Shown: in pieces, positions 42,279 through 53,952 of the stretch
How positions within the stretch are numbered: the stretch's first letter is position 1
How the letters are laid out: the number at the start of each line of letters is the position of its first letter
Source of the DNA: Candidatus Peribacteria bacterium
GTDB lineage: Bacteria; Patescibacteriota; Gracilibacteria; Absconditabacterales; Absconditicoccaceae
Assembly: GCA_023898485.1 (NCBI GenBank)
Contig: CP060225.1
Location: forward strand, 1 to 64,000
Direction of reading: 5' to 3'
DNA length: 64,000 bases
Made by a program: the position numbers and the translations under genes
The notes under the pieces: model-generated
What the model was told of the DNA's origin: nothing
Databases searched by the model: none
What the model saw: the letters and a program-made list of their open reading frames with translations, nothing else

Positions 42279-42575
42279 ATGCTTACTATTAGATTAGCCG
42301 GTATCGGAAGAGCAAAACTTCCTTTGTATAGAATCGTTTTGACAGAGCACTCTAAGCCCATCAAATCTGGTTATCAAGATGTGCTTGGTGTCTACAACCC
42401 TATCAAAAAGACAGTAGACGTAGATATCGAAAAAGTACATCACTGGATCAGCCAGGGAGCAGGGATGTCTAGCAGAGCTGCTAAAGTCATTTTCAATGCT
42501 ACTGGTTCTGAACAGGTGAAGAAGTTTATCGTCTATAAAGAAAGAACAAGAGCTCCCAAAAAAGAAGCAAAATAA
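42279..42575 (+). CDS. rpsP: 30S ribosomal protein S16
   Basis: 98-aa S16: MLTIRLAGIGRAKLPLYRIV, then DVLGVYNPIKK and VHHWISQGAGMSSRAAKVI. Length is normal with a basic tail. The start at 42279 matches the family; the longer frame upstream is spurious. No TGA among its glycines. Confidence 0.93.
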   Translation: MLTIRLAGIGRAKLPLYRIVLTEHSKPIKSGYQDVLGVYNPIKKTVDVDIEKVHHWISQGAGMSSRAAKVIFNATGSEQVKKFIVYKERTRAPKKEAK

Positions 42576-42720
42576 TTACAAATCCATTCTACAGAATATG
42601 TGAGAAATTCATCCTTTTGGCGGATGATTTTTTCGTACTATCGCGAGTAGATCTGGTTGATTTATGAGATGGGGTATGTATTATATTTGTTATGTACTTT
42701 ATTATGATAGTGAGAGTCAC

Positions 42721-43119
42721 ATGGTAGCCAATATATTACTAACGATTATTGCGATTTTAGTGATTGCAATTTTGGTAGGTTCCATCTATGCGCTGTTTGC
42801 ATCAATCTTTTATTTTATTTTTTCAACCAAAGAAAATTGATTTAGAGATAAGGGTATGCATACAATAAGATATATGATATTATGATTAATATTAACAGCA
42901 ATAGTTTTGTTCCTTATTCCTTATATTTTTGTTTTGCTAGGTTTGCCTGGTGCAGAACTCTTCAATGCCACTAATGTTCTGATGAGAGTGAGGCAGATTC
43001 TGAGTTATCTGATGAATTTTGGTGGATTACGGAGTAACTACGTCAATGACACGACATTTATCGATGGAGGTACTATCGATGGTGCGGGTAATCAATACTA
43101 TGGAGATTATCAATTGTAA
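42721..43119 (+). CDS. small membrane protein
   Basis: 132-aa protein with two or three helices (LLTIIAILVIAILVGSIYALF, LILTAIVLFLIPYIFVLLG) and a soluble tail (GGLRSNYVNDTTFIDGG). Two TGA codons are read as Gly. A start 45 bp upstream at 42676 is possible. It ends 16 bp before the peroxiredoxin gene. No family recognised. Confidence 0.55.
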
Positions 43120-43135
43120 TTTTTAGTTTGTGGTT

Positions 43136-43612
43136 ATGAGCATCATGTATGATACAGCACTGGAATATGAGATATTGTGGCCTGATGGTAGAGCAAAGAG
43201 AGTGTCGTGGTGATCTATCCTTGGATTGGGCAGTCGTGGCATCGTACTCTATTTCTACCCCAAAGATCATACACCCGGATGTACTATAGAGGCACACGAT
43301 TTTTCTCGTCTGATAGAGGATTTTGCCACATTGTGATACGGTGTTATATGAGTTAGTAAGGATGATATGAGATCTCATCAGCGTTTTTTGGAGAAACAAT
43401 GTATTCAATTTCCACTGATTAGTGATACATCCCTTGTATTACACCACCAATTCTCTACATTGGGAGAGAAGACTATGTTTGGAAAGACATATCCATGAAC
43501 GATAAGAAGTACATTTATTCTGGATACTCATGGATCCATTATCCACGAACGACGCAACGTAAACGCAAAAGATCATGCAGATTCTGTTTATCAAACACTT
43601 TTATCGTTATAA
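43136..43612 (+). CDS. bcp: peroxiredoxin, Bcp/PrxQ type
   Basis: 158-aa thiol peroxidase. [15 protein letters not shown] holds the peroxidatic Cys (PxxxTxxC); [13 protein letters not shown] follows, and a further Cys (QCIQFPL) could act as resolving residue. Residues TFILDTHG are typical. Four TGA codons are read as Gly (for example in YGVIGVSK). Reduces peroxides with thioredoxin. Confidence 0.9.
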
Positions 43613-43624
43613 TATTTGTTTATT

Positions 43625-44269
43625 ATGGTGCAGCGTAAATCATCACATCATCGTACACAGGAAGCAATTACTCAGCAGGCGTCAGCGGTATTTAATACTG
43701 CAGTGTACCGTTTTGGTCGCTTTCCTCTTGCAAGTAGAGTGGCTCTCGTGTTTCTAGGAGTACTAACCTTTTTCTTTGTCTTTTTCCCTCTGGTTCGCTT
43801 TGCTGCATTGGATGGATCTGCATCATCTGTGTTGAGATTTTTGTCATTGTGATTTTGGAAGAGTAGTGTAGTGATTCTCGTAGTATTGGCTACACTCTGG
43901 TGACGATATCTTTCTCCTCGTTTCAAGCAGACAGTCCATAATACACTCGGATTCAAGGATAACGATTATCTCTTCTCATTCTTCTTGTTGTTTATTCTCT
44001 TATCGCTGTTGGTAGGTGTTCAGGAGACGATCGCATTCGCATCAGATATTACCACAACTGTTTCTGTGACTTTCGGATATTATGTAGTTTTGTTGCTGAC
44101 TTTGGCAGGACTGATCTATAGCCTACTCAAGCTTCTTGATGAAGCAAAAATCATGAGAAAGACGGATTTTATGGGATTTATCCAGTCATCTAAAAAGGAA
44201 GATAATGACCATAGACCAGATGTTTCATCACTCTTTGATAGTGACGATATTCCTGAAGATAACGAATAA
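43625..44269 (+). CDS. membrane protein, four helices
   Basis: 214-aa protein: a basic N-terminus, helices near 45-65, 80-98, 118-135 and 150-172 (FGYYVVLLLTLAGLIYSLL), then an acidic C-terminal tail ending PEDNE. Two TGA codons are read as Gly. No family recognised. It follows bcp closely and precedes a bidirectional terminator. Confidence 0.6.
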
Positions 44270-44284
44270 CAATGTAAATGAATA

Positions 44285-44316
44285 AAAAGAACAGACTCCG
44301 TCGAGGTCTGTTTTTC
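44285..44316. terminator. bidirectional terminator
   Basis: ACAGAC and GTCTGT arms with AAAAAGA before and TTTTTCATTTT after. Serves the plus-strand membrane gene and the minus-strand 1055-aa gene. Confidence 0.8.
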
Positions 44317-44335
44317 ATTTTCTTGGTATGATCTA

Positions 44336-47300
44336 TTAGGGAGTAGTATCAACCATCCATGGTAGTGAGAGAGACCACTGATACTGGACTGTCGGATCCA
44401 ATAATTTTGCACGAACGCTGTCTCCTGCTTGTATCTGTGCGTCAAATCATGCGTATTGGCAAGGACAGAGATTACATTCAGTGATAGTAATATGTGGTTG
44501 CGTGTCTTCACACGCATCAAATCCTAGTAGAAGTTGTGTATTACTGATGGTGCTACCAGTGGTAGTAGTGGTAGTTGTTGTAGTAGTACATGTATTCGTT
44601 GGATCAGTAGGACACTCATCTTCATCATCAGGAATCCCATCTCCATCTGTATCGATGACGATAGTAGTGCTACCAGTGATGATATCGCCATCACCAGGAC
44701 ATCCATTATATTGCACATAGCCATAGACAAGTGGGCAACTATCTTCATCATCAGGAATCCCATCTCCATCCGTATCTATCGTTGTAGTAGTACATGTATT
44801 CGTTGGATCAGTAGGACACTCATCTTCATCATCAGGAATCCCATCTCCATCCGTATCGATGATGATAAGAGCTTCACAAATATTGCCCACACCATTGAGA
44901 TTGGTATCGATCTGATCAGTATTGGCGATAAATGGGCAGTTATCCAGACTACAGCTCAAATTATTGAAACCGAGATAACCTCTTGGATTACTTCTCGTAT
45001 TCGTCTCGAGAGCCTTATGGATGACAGCTGGCTCTATAGGTACATATGTCGTATACTGCGCATAGAGAAAAACAGGTACCGACACCAATCAGGTCATCAC
45101 TGCCAGACGATAGCGTATCTTGCCTGGTAGGTAGTATCGTCCCATGATAACCATACCGATCATAAGGATCGATAGTCGTGATGATGGAGGGAGCGATGGT
45201 CATGATCAAACCATACCGCCGATAGGAGTCTGACTGGTATTGTTGGACATAGTGTTCTCGGTAGACCAGAGGAGTGGTCGATTGACGATATCTTCAGTGA
45301 TGGAGCAGTCATCATTTTCTCCGATCAGGATACCAATAGGATTATTGACACCATCTCCATCCATGTCTGCATCACAGATATCAGGAGTCCCATCCTCATC
45401 CATATCGCACTGATAGTTGTCTATTTCTCCAGATTCGTAGAGATTGTAGCAGTTAGGTACAGTACTGTTCTCATCAGGTAGGGTGGTTTCTGATGCCTGG
45501 AGCATCAAACAAGCAGAGACACTCAGTGTTTGTGTCGTAGTAGTAGATCCGTAGGTGGTAGATGAAGTGTTGGTACTTCCTGATCCGGTGCTGCTGCTAT
45601 TGAAAATATGATATGATCATTCACCAGCTGCACTGACTACGAAACGAATAGACTGCACGAGAATCGTACCATCAAACAATGTGATAGTCTGCTGAACCTT
45701 TTTAGCACCTATGGTGGAGAAGATAACCTCTGTCGTAGGTGTGGTAGTATATCGATTTCTACTGCCATCGGACCATGCTATGCGATAGATATCATCGGTA
45801 TCGAGAGAGGAAAATGACGTACTGATAGCGACAGGAGTATTGACTTCCCATGGTCATTGTGTTTGGAGAGTTGCGTTTATACAGTATGTGTCATCACATG
45901 AGATCGAAGTCTGTGTAGTAAGATCATCGATAGTCGCTATGATAGTGTGCATACCAGTATCCCCTAGTATCATGATGGTGTTATCAGTGTCATTGGTTAC
46001 TACTTCTCCATCCACTATCCACTCATAGATAACATCAGCCATATTGGTAAGATGAGTCAGACCGATCCGGCGTCCTCCTTGCATATCTCTGATAGTGGGC
46101 GTACCTCGCATCATATAGGTCCATGTTTGAGTATCAGTGATCCAGATACTACTGGATGCGGTCGCAGTATTGTGTGGTCAGGGTTGTTGGGCTTGGATGA
46201 TATAGAGTCATGATTCAGTGGGCTGATAGGTAATCTGTGTATCTGTATCAGAGAGGGTGGTGCCATTGATACTCCAGGTGATAGGTCATGGCTGATATTG
46301 TATTGCTTGAGCAGAGAGAGGAGGGAGTGCTCCATTTCTTGCAGTGCCGAGCGATGCTTGGATACGAAGCCCATACCATGGGATAGAAGAACATATTGCA
46401 CTAGGAGTTGCGTCCCAGAGGCACTGATCGTCAGTCTCATCGATGAGATCGATATTGATTGTATTCCACTCATCGACGATACCCACAGGATTAGTGAGAC
46501 CATCATTATCTATATCATCATCACAGACATCGCCCATCCCATCATCATCAGTATCTGTCTGTGAAGGATTGTAGGTAGCAGAGCAGTTGTCTTGCGAGTT
46601 GATCCGCCCATCACAATCATAGTCATTGTTGACCGTGCAGCTCGTCTTACCGAAAGCACGATAGGCGAGCTCGAGCGCCTGACGCCCCGTGATCGGGTGG
46701 TGGATAGCGAGGGTGTCGAGCATATCATCCGTCAAGATAGTCTGCTGACGCAAAAAATTGAGTTCCGACACCGGCCATGAGCCCTGAGGCACATCAGCGA
46801 GCGACTCCATACTACATTCATCCAGATGGTATCTACAGTAGGAGAGATATGCCTGTAGTTCATCGGTATCGCGGAGTGTACACGATCAGGTTGGACACTG
46901 TTTGTAGGCAGACGAGACGATAGTCTGATAATAGGTATTGAGGGTAGTGGTTTGGTTTGCCCATGCTTGGATAGCGAGCCAGGGAGCTTGTATATTATTG
47001 TAACTATATTGTCCCAGTATATTTGTGATAACTTGAAGATATTCTGCTGTCGTCGTATTGTTCCCACCACAAAAATCTCCCTCACAGATCGGAGATTGCC
47101 CTATTGGATATCCTCTCATATAGTCGTGATCACCCACATACGAGACACAGTAGTAGTAGCTCTCTCCTTGCCAATATGCTTCTCATCGCCCTATATCATG
47201 GAAAGCGTTTTGTGGCCAAGAACTGAAATCAGACCGATATTCGGGTGTATACATCCTGATCATGTTCAGCGACGGATTGATACAGTCTTCACACTCGATG

Positions 47301-47503
47301 ATATTGAGTAGTCTCGCAGTATCATAACGGGAGATCGTCGATGACTCGATCATCGTCTGCGTATCAAATCCTGCCTGATCCAGCGTAGATAAGAAATCTT
47401 CAAAACTCGCAGAAACCGTAGTACAACTAGCAAAAACAGCAAAAGTAGCAAAAGCGAACTTTTTAACAAAAGAGGAAATAACATGTTTGCGAAACTTTTT
47501 CAT
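44336..47503 (-). CDS. secreted Cys-rich surface protein with thrombospondin type-3 repeats, 1055 aa
   Basis: Signal peptide [20 protein letters not shown] to about 33 (VSA cut). Residues 55-150 contain SLH-like sequence ([18 protein letters not shown]) with many Cys. Calcium-binding TSP3-like DxDGDGxxDxxD units occur near 295-325, 690-720 and, as the most regular set, 875-970. Ig/PKD-like beta segments lie between ([10 protein letters not shown]). A hydrophobic hairpin at about 778-815 ([24 protein letters not shown]) would place both ends outside. Ten TGA codons are read as Gly; no TAA/TAG interrupts. Likely an adhesin or envelope protein. Confidence 0.75.
44605..44870 (-). repeat. near-identical repeats encoding TSP3 units
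   Basis: A block of about 85 bp at 44606-44690 recurs almost unchanged at 44783-44868, and its inner 40 bp recurs once more near 44729-44770. They encode [15 protein letters not shown] plus a Thr-rich spacer. The identity suggests recent duplication. Confidence 0.8.
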
Positions 47504-47682
47504 ACTTATGAGTATAACAAAAGGAATCATAAGTTGCGAGTGATGAGTCGTTTACATTCTTTTTATTAGTTGCAAGTACTGTGATGTGTGGTGTTTCAGT
47601 TGACTTATTATGTTTTCTTCTTGTAATTATTATATAGGATCATTATGGTGACGAGAGTATTTATTTTATATATTTTTGTATT

Positions 47683-48177
47683 ATGGGTTCTATTGATAGT
47701 ATTCATAATCCCGCTGATACTACTAATACTACTACCGTTGTAGGAACGCTACCAGAGAGTGTGAAATCAAACCTTTTTGGTTTACTGTCGGATAGTAAGG
47801 TAGATGAAAATGGTTTACGTTCTTATGCGCAAAATAAGTTTCCTCAAAGTGAAACAGATAAGATGTCTCTTGAGGAATTGAAAAAGATGATTATTTCTGA
47901 GTCCTTCTTATGAAATGCTGATGAAATGTTTTTTCGTGATCATATATGGAAAGAGTATGCATGGTGGTTTCTTACTAAAGAACAGATATATAATATGACT
48001 ATAGAAGATTTAAGGACAGCAGCAGCGAGTGATGAGAACCTAATCTTATGTACTTTGCATCCACTGGATAGTAAGTGTGATCCTCTTTTTTTGCAACAAT
48101 TTGAGGCTAGATATCCATTATATAATACTGCATGAAAGAATATAGAGGACTTGAGAGAGTATGATAGGACAGCTTAG
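47683..48177 (+). CDS. uncharacterised soluble protein, 164 aa
   Basis: Thr-rich N-terminus (NPADTTNTTTVVGTLPES) then a helical body; two TGA codons (47911, 48133) are read as Gly. The stop overlaps the end of the convergent CBS gene by 4 bp. No family recognised. Confidence 0.6.
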
Positions 48178-48854
48178 GCTTGTACAATATTGTGTTCTAT
48201 GATTTGGGGTATGTCATGCTTGGTAATAATACCGTGTATATCATTTTCGCTGCCAATAAGCAATGCATGATAGTCACCTCTCTCAGCGAAGAGGTGGATC
48301 GCATCCACGATGCTCGTCTCTGGGCTGATCAGGTGATAATGATGCGGTGGTGCGAGAGGAATATCACGCACCAGTAGTTCATCCATAGGGATCATCCCTT
48401 GTTCGCCGATCCGTTGGAGGAGGAGGTCATTGCTCAGTCCGCCCACAAGTTTTCATCCCTCCATCACGGGAATATGTCCAAAGTGTGTCTGATATGTTTG
48501 GAGTATATGACGGACGTGATTAGATGGTGCACACGTGACGACAGGACTACTCATGTACTCGGTTACACTCGGTGGTGTCGCGATGAATGCACTTAGTGTA
48601 GCAATATCATCCAGCGCCTCCTGCGTGATCTGTATATAGTCACGATCCTCGCCCTGATGATGAATCAGAAGATTTCTGATCTCACCGAGATACTTGAGCT
48701 GATCGCTGTGGTGCCTGACCCATGGACTGATGCCATAGTGTCCATGAGCGATCTTATTGATCTTTTCGTTATATGGCAAAAATTTATCCGACTGCACGAT
48801 CTCGTCCAGCTGCTTATCGATGGTATTAAAATGTGCGAGGAAAGTGATGAGCAT
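48174..48854 (-). CDS. HEPN-like plus CBS-pair protein
   Basis: 226-aa protein. Residues 1-95 are helical and contain LGEIRNLLIHHQ, an Arg-x4-His motif resembling HEPN-type RNases. Residues 100-226 form a CBS pair (YMSSPVVTCAPSNHVRHIL and LISPETSIVDAIHLFAERG), an adenosine-nucleotide sensor. One TGA (48453) is read as Gly. The combination suggests nucleotide-controlled RNA cleavage or binding, but this is inference. Confidence 0.65.
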
Positions 48855-48923
48855 CTATCTTGTGTAAACTGAAGATAGATCAAGTATAAAGAGAAAAGAG
48901 AAATAATGCAAAAAATAGATCCA

Positions 48924-49325
48924 TTATTCACTTTGATTGATGCTTTTGATAATATCATTTGTAACATCTATACCACCAGTAATATTCTTTGCTATTGTAC
49001 TAATGGTGTAAATTGGTCACCAAGGTATTCACCACCATCCAAATAAAAGTGAAATAAAACTGTATAAAAAGCTATATTTGATGGTAGATTTTCCAGATTC
49101 TATAAAATAAATATCACTTGTTTGCTTGAATGTCATGATAAGTATTGAAAAACAATATTGGAAAATCACAAATCTTGCTCCATCTTGAACTGCAAACTGA
49201 ATTTCTTGTGGAGTAAGGTGATTAATATTACGAATTTTCATGGATAGCAAAAAAATATGAAAAGCATAAAATATACTATTTAATATTGATCCACCTACAA
49301 GTCTTATTGTGATATTTTCCCACAA
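48924..49325 (-). CDS. small membrane protein with GWWGIPWGP motif
   Basis: 133-aa protein with two or three helices (LNSIFYAFHIFLL, FVIFQYCFSILIM, YSFLYSFISLLFGWWG). The motif GWWGIPWGP is typical of small bacterial membrane proteins of unknown function. TTG start at 49325, overlapping the end of rnhB by 22 bp. Four TGA codons are read as Gly. Confidence 0.6.
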
Positions 49326-49951
49326 AAACTCTCCCTATGCAACGCACACATCCCATGCTCCCTGATAGCATCTCTATGCTGCTGTGTGCCATAGCCCTTG
49401 TGTTTTTCAAAACTATACTCAGGAAATTTCTTACTCTGGCGGATCATGTAGTGATCGCGTTCGACTTTGGCGACGATGGAGGCGATGGAGATAGCAGGGA
49501 TTTTTTGGTCACCTTTGATGATGGTTGCGACGTTCCGTCATTTTTCCAGTCAGAAAGTGTGATTGCCGTCGATGAGGAGAGAAAGAGGAGAGGAAATGGA
49601 TGCAATTGATGAAGTGGACAAAATCGATCAATCCATTTCGTCTCTTTGTCCGATTTGGTCAATTTGTGCCATAAGTCTTTCGACACATCTCTTCATCGCT
49701 TGTGCCTGTGCACGGATGATACCGATTGTATCTATCGTTTTTGCTGAACTCCGAGACGATGAGATGAGGAGTTGTCACTCATGTGCATACTGCTGGATCA
49801 GCTCATAGGCAGACTCTCTCTGTCTCTCTGTCATCACCTTACTATCACGAAAAAGAGAGAGATCGATACTCTCATCAAGGATAACTGCTGCTCCGACCCA
49901 GACTGGTCCTGCGAGTGGTCCACGTCCTGCCTCATCGATTCCGATTATCAT
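49304..49951 (-). CDS. rnhB: ribonuclease HII
   Basis: 215-aa enzyme removing RNA from RNA-DNA hybrids. [16 protein letters not shown] carries the first Asp-Glu; the second Asp is in SLLIDGN and a further one in [10 protein letters not shown]-terminal [12 protein letters not shown]. Four TGA codons are read as Gly. The start at 49951 gives MIIGIDEAG; another Met at 49969 is possible. Confidence 0.9.
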
Positions 49952-50037
49952 TTGTAGTCGTACGATCACTAAAGTCTGTCTCTTGTTTTCTTATGCTGAA
50001 TAAGTATAAGAGCATGTATATTTATTCCGTACGCCTG

Positions 50038-50973
50038 ATGCAAATGCTACAGAACCAAATCGTATCGATCAAAGGCGTATCGCGAACCCATGTCGTCCGT
50101 CCGACTCCTGACCAAATCCAAGAATTAGCAGACCGCTATGATCTTCATGACCTGATCGTCGAGGATGTAGAGGATGCCCGCGTCCAGGACAAGATCGATA
50201 TGTACGATGATCACACATTTATCGTTCTTCATTTTCCCAAATACGACACAGTCAAAAAACGTTATTTCGGCAATGAGTTCAATATCATTATGGGAAAGGA
50301 TTATATCGTTTCTTTCACGAGTTATGAGACCAGTCACATAGCTGCAATAAGACATGAGTTTAATGAAGATATAGAGCGTATGGAAAAATCAGAGAAGTTC
50401 AAAGCATCACCCTATTTTGTCCTCTACACGATGATTGATGTGATGTATGATAAGATGATGTCTGCGTTGATCAAATTCCAGAGAGATCTGGGTATTTTGG
50501 AAGATGGTATTTTTGGTGATAAGGGTTTACAAACATCATTATTGGAAGAACTACTTATCAAACGTCGCAACAGCACCATGCTCAAACACATGCTCTTTCC
50601 TCAAAAAGAAATTCTGACTGAGCTTCACACGATGACAGAAAAACTATATGGCGGTGAGTTGGACGTATATTTCGAGGATTTGGAATACAAACTCGACAAA
50701 GTACTGGGCATGATAGCTATCGTCAATGAGACGACTGTCTCACTCTCGGAGACCTATGGATCGCTTGCATCCGTCCAGACTAACCAAGTCGTAAGCGTAT
50801 TGACGATCTACACGGTGGTGATTGGTCTGATGACGCTCATTACAGGATTTTATGGGATGAATGTGGCACTTCCAGGACAGGGGAATCATTCGGTTGTTCG
50901 ACTTATTATTATAGTGATGTGATGAGTTGGAGTGAGCCTCATGGTCTGGTCGAAAAAGAAAGGATGGCGATAA
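50038..50973 (+). CDS. corA: CorA-type magnesium/cobalt transporter
   Basis: 311-aa channel: a long cytoplasmic N-terminal domain (PTPDQIQELADRYDLHDLIV, DDHTFIVLHFPKY), a helical stalk, then helix YTVVIGLMTLITGFYGMN with the YGMN selectivity motif and a last helix after LPGQGNHS. Two adjacent TGA codons plus the tail are read as Gly and restore the last helix. The start may also be at 49993 or 50014. Confidence 0.88.
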
Positions 50974-50976
50974 TTG

Positions 50977-51795
50977 TTAATAATATCCTACTTCATGTAT
51001 AAAAGTTGTAAAGTATCACAGTTCTTCGAGTGCTCACTGTCGGCTTTCATCAGTGCAGTTGGTTTCTGCATCTATCCAGAATAAATGTGAAAAAGGTTCT
51101 TTTTTGGCAGGGAGTGATTCGATCTTGGTAAGGTTGATACCTCTGGATGCGAAGGATCCTAAACACTTATATAGTGCTGCTGGTACGTCTGCAGTTGCAA
51201 ACAGTAATGTTGCTTTGCTATGGGTGGTATATGGTGCAATTTTTGCTTCTTTTGATGTAACAATGAGAAACCTTGTCGTATTAGATTCAACATCATTTAT
51301 GTTGCGATCAACAATATGTAGTCAGTATATGTGTGCTGCAAACTCGCTTGCTATACATCCACTGTCTGTCTGATGTAAGTTTTGTATATAGGCTGCAGAT
51401 CCTGCAGTGTCGTGGTATGCTTGTGGTGTAATGCTATGTTTGTGGAGATACGATGCACACTGCATGAGTGCTTGTGGATGCGAGTATACCTTATGCAGTA
51501 TTTTTTTGTCATTATGTGTGGCGAGTAGACAGTGTTGCACAGGTAAAAAGAATTCTCCTATAATACGGACAGGATACTGATTGATATGATAGAGATTCTC
51601 ATGCACACTTCCGGCGTACGAGTTTTCTATGGGTATGATACCAATTGTGTTATGATTAGATACTATGTGTTCAAATACTTCACTAAATGAAAAAAGTCAG
51701 ATAATATTATCTGTGGGAATCATATAGTGTTGTGCTATTTTTTCGCCAACATAATGAGAATATGCCCCAGGAGATCATTGATAGATGATGTGCAT
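50977..51795 (-). CDS. pheA: prephenate dehydratase
   Basis: 272-aa enzyme converting prephenate to phenylpyruvate in Phe synthesis. N-terminal YQGSPGAYSHYV, PIENSYAGSVHENL, HPQALMQCASYL, DTAGSA, and VESNTTRFLIV are the PDT signatures; the C-terminal ACT domain has GINLTKIESLPAKKEP for Phe feedback. Five TGA codons are read as Gly. A complete aromatic pathway is not expected in such reduced genomes, and no other aromatic gene is in the window. Confidence 0.9.
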
Positions 51796-51821
51796 TTTGA
51801 TCGAGATAGTGGTAATAAAGG

Positions 51822-52991
51822 TTATAATATTTCTTCTATTGTCCATCCTCATTGTGATTTGCTATATTTCCGTGTAGAGGAGACTGATGTAGCGAAGGGG
51901 CTCATGAGTGCACCATTGGTGTTGATATACTTCTGTTTTAGTCACTGCTCGAGGAGGACGCACTGTATCTGCTGACTGAGGTCGGCATCGCTTGTACACT
52001 GCTGACTGAGTGCGTAGATGGTCTGACGAAGTGCACCACTCTGGAGGAGACAAGGATAATCTTGCAGGCATGTTTCATCAGCCTCATCTGCTTGATTGAG
52101 AAGATAGAACTGTAGTTCGTTGATAGCTTTATTAAGTGTGCGGTTGTACTGTCCATCTATCACTGCATCATGTGACTGTGTATCGAGTGCCATCGCTCTA
52201 TCGAACCAGAGTTGCGCACTGACGAGGTGTGATCACTGCTTACTTCTGAGGAGCGCGGGCATCATGGCTGTCACCGAAGGGGCTTGTTCGTGAAACGAAG
52301 CTACTTTATAATATGCGATAGCTTTTTCCAGATCACTGAGATAGTAGAAATAGTTGAAACCCAGTGTATGAGCCAACTCATATGACTGACACGGTTCACG
52401 GAGAGAAAGGTATTCTTCGCCCTTGTTTTCTATCACGTCCACGAATTTTTCATCACTGAGAGTAATAATCTGTGCAATTTTAGTGGCGTCGCAAGTCATA
52501 CGTACTCCCTCTTCTCAGAGGTCGATGGTCTGTTGTCGAGTTTGTTTTTCTATGTCACTTGGTTGTTCTCCTGTGGGAGCTTGCTGCGGACCTACATACT
52601 GGACGAAGGTGTACGGATAGGCTCGCGCAGGGGAGAGTGCGGTGAGGTTATCTATCATCCCAAAAAGCCCTGGTACACTATCTCTCAGGACGAACTTTCC
52701 TACCTGCTGGATATTGCGAATCCACAAAAAATCAGACACCAATGACTGTTGTGTATGGATGATATGTGCAGTGTGCTCCGTCACACCATCTTGCATATAA
52801 GTGCGAATGAGATTACTTTCTCCTATTCGAGGAGATTCTTCAGGAAGTGTCTGATAACGTTCGACAAGACTACCTGAGCTATTTTCGATCCATGATGAGA
52901 CTAATCCTGACCTATCGAAGATCCACGATCCACCAATGACTATGATGACTATCCCGACGATCACAGAGAGTCGGATTCCAATTTTTTGCAT
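51822..52991 (-). CDS. membrane-anchored TPR-like protein
   Basis: 389-aa protein. N-terminal helix LSVIVGIVIIVIGGSWIF; helical body with a TPR-like motif (AHTLGFNYFYYLSDLEKAIAYY). A Cys pair (CLQDYPC) and others are present. Three TGA codons are read as Gly. It ends 26 bp before the pheA start. No family recognised beyond TPR. Confidence 0.6.
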
Positions 52992-53100
52992 AGAGAGGAC
53001 TATGGACAGTAAACAATTACACTTGTAGGTATGATTGTATTGTTTTGCAACGGATAAAGAGTAAAAGCAGAATATCTATTACCTTTGCTATTATGTAGTT

Positions 53101-53952
53101 ATGGAAAAAATCTCTCATCAGACTGAGCAAGAACGTCATCATGAACTTTTGCCACCATCGCAGGAGACCTTGTCACAGCTTGAAAATCTTGAAAAAGATG
53201 CCCATCTCACAGAACACAAAAAACAGATAGAAGATGAGCTCCTCTCCAAGATCGATCGTACTGATGGTCTCGATGCAGAAGAAAAAAATTATATCCATAT
53301 TGTGGAGGATTTCTTTGATAATTTTTTAGATGATTGGTGAATTGATGATGTCTCCGATGATACGAAAGAGATGCTGATGCAGCGGATCCAGATACATGGC
53401 TATACGATAGCCAATCTTGACTCACTTGCACAGAATCTTCGCTCCCAATCTACCAGAATCGAAGGTCAGACTCCTGATCAGAAAAAACAGTCTATCGAAT
53501 ATATTCTCGCGGCGGCAATGGGTGGCTATCTTCTTGATCAGTTAGATACGGTGGCTCGTGAACTTCCTATCCATGAGCAGTTTGCTATCCTTGCTGAACT
53601 CCAAAAATTTGCTGACCAGCTTGATGAAGAGCAAAAAGAACGTAAGCGTAAGATGCGAGAGCAACTTCTTGCAGATCTTTTTGAGTGGAAAAATTTAGAA
53701 ATCTATGAAGTTGTCATCGACGCATCGGGACGTGTGATTATCACCATGAAAGATCCTCATGGCGAACGCGTCACTATTGCGTATAATCCCACTGATGGCA
53801 CCCTCTCTCGTCTGGATGCAGGAGCAGTGGCTGATATCATCCCCGCAGACCAGACCAAGATTTCACAGGTGATCGAAATAGTACGCAATCAACAATCACT
53901 TCCCTATGATCAAGATGACACAGGAACACTTTTACAGTTTCTTGATTTATAG
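53101..53952 (+). CDS. uncharacterised soluble protein, 283 aa
   Basis: Highly charged helical N-terminus (TEQERHHELLPPSQETLSQL), then a long helical part and a small beta-type domain near 195-250 (VVIDASGRVIITMKDPHGER). One TGA (53338) is read as Gly. The end overlaps the convergent VanY-like gene by 6 bp. No family recognised. Confidence 0.6.

Noticed and set aside
44560..44610. CRISPR-like or microsatellite array
   Set aside because: It is Thr-codon low complexity within the TSP3 gene; spacing is irregular and there are no spacers.
44481..45130. Plus-strand frames opposite the TSP3 gene
   Set aside because: Shadows of the Asp/Thr-rich minus-strand protein with repetitive Ser/Ile composition.
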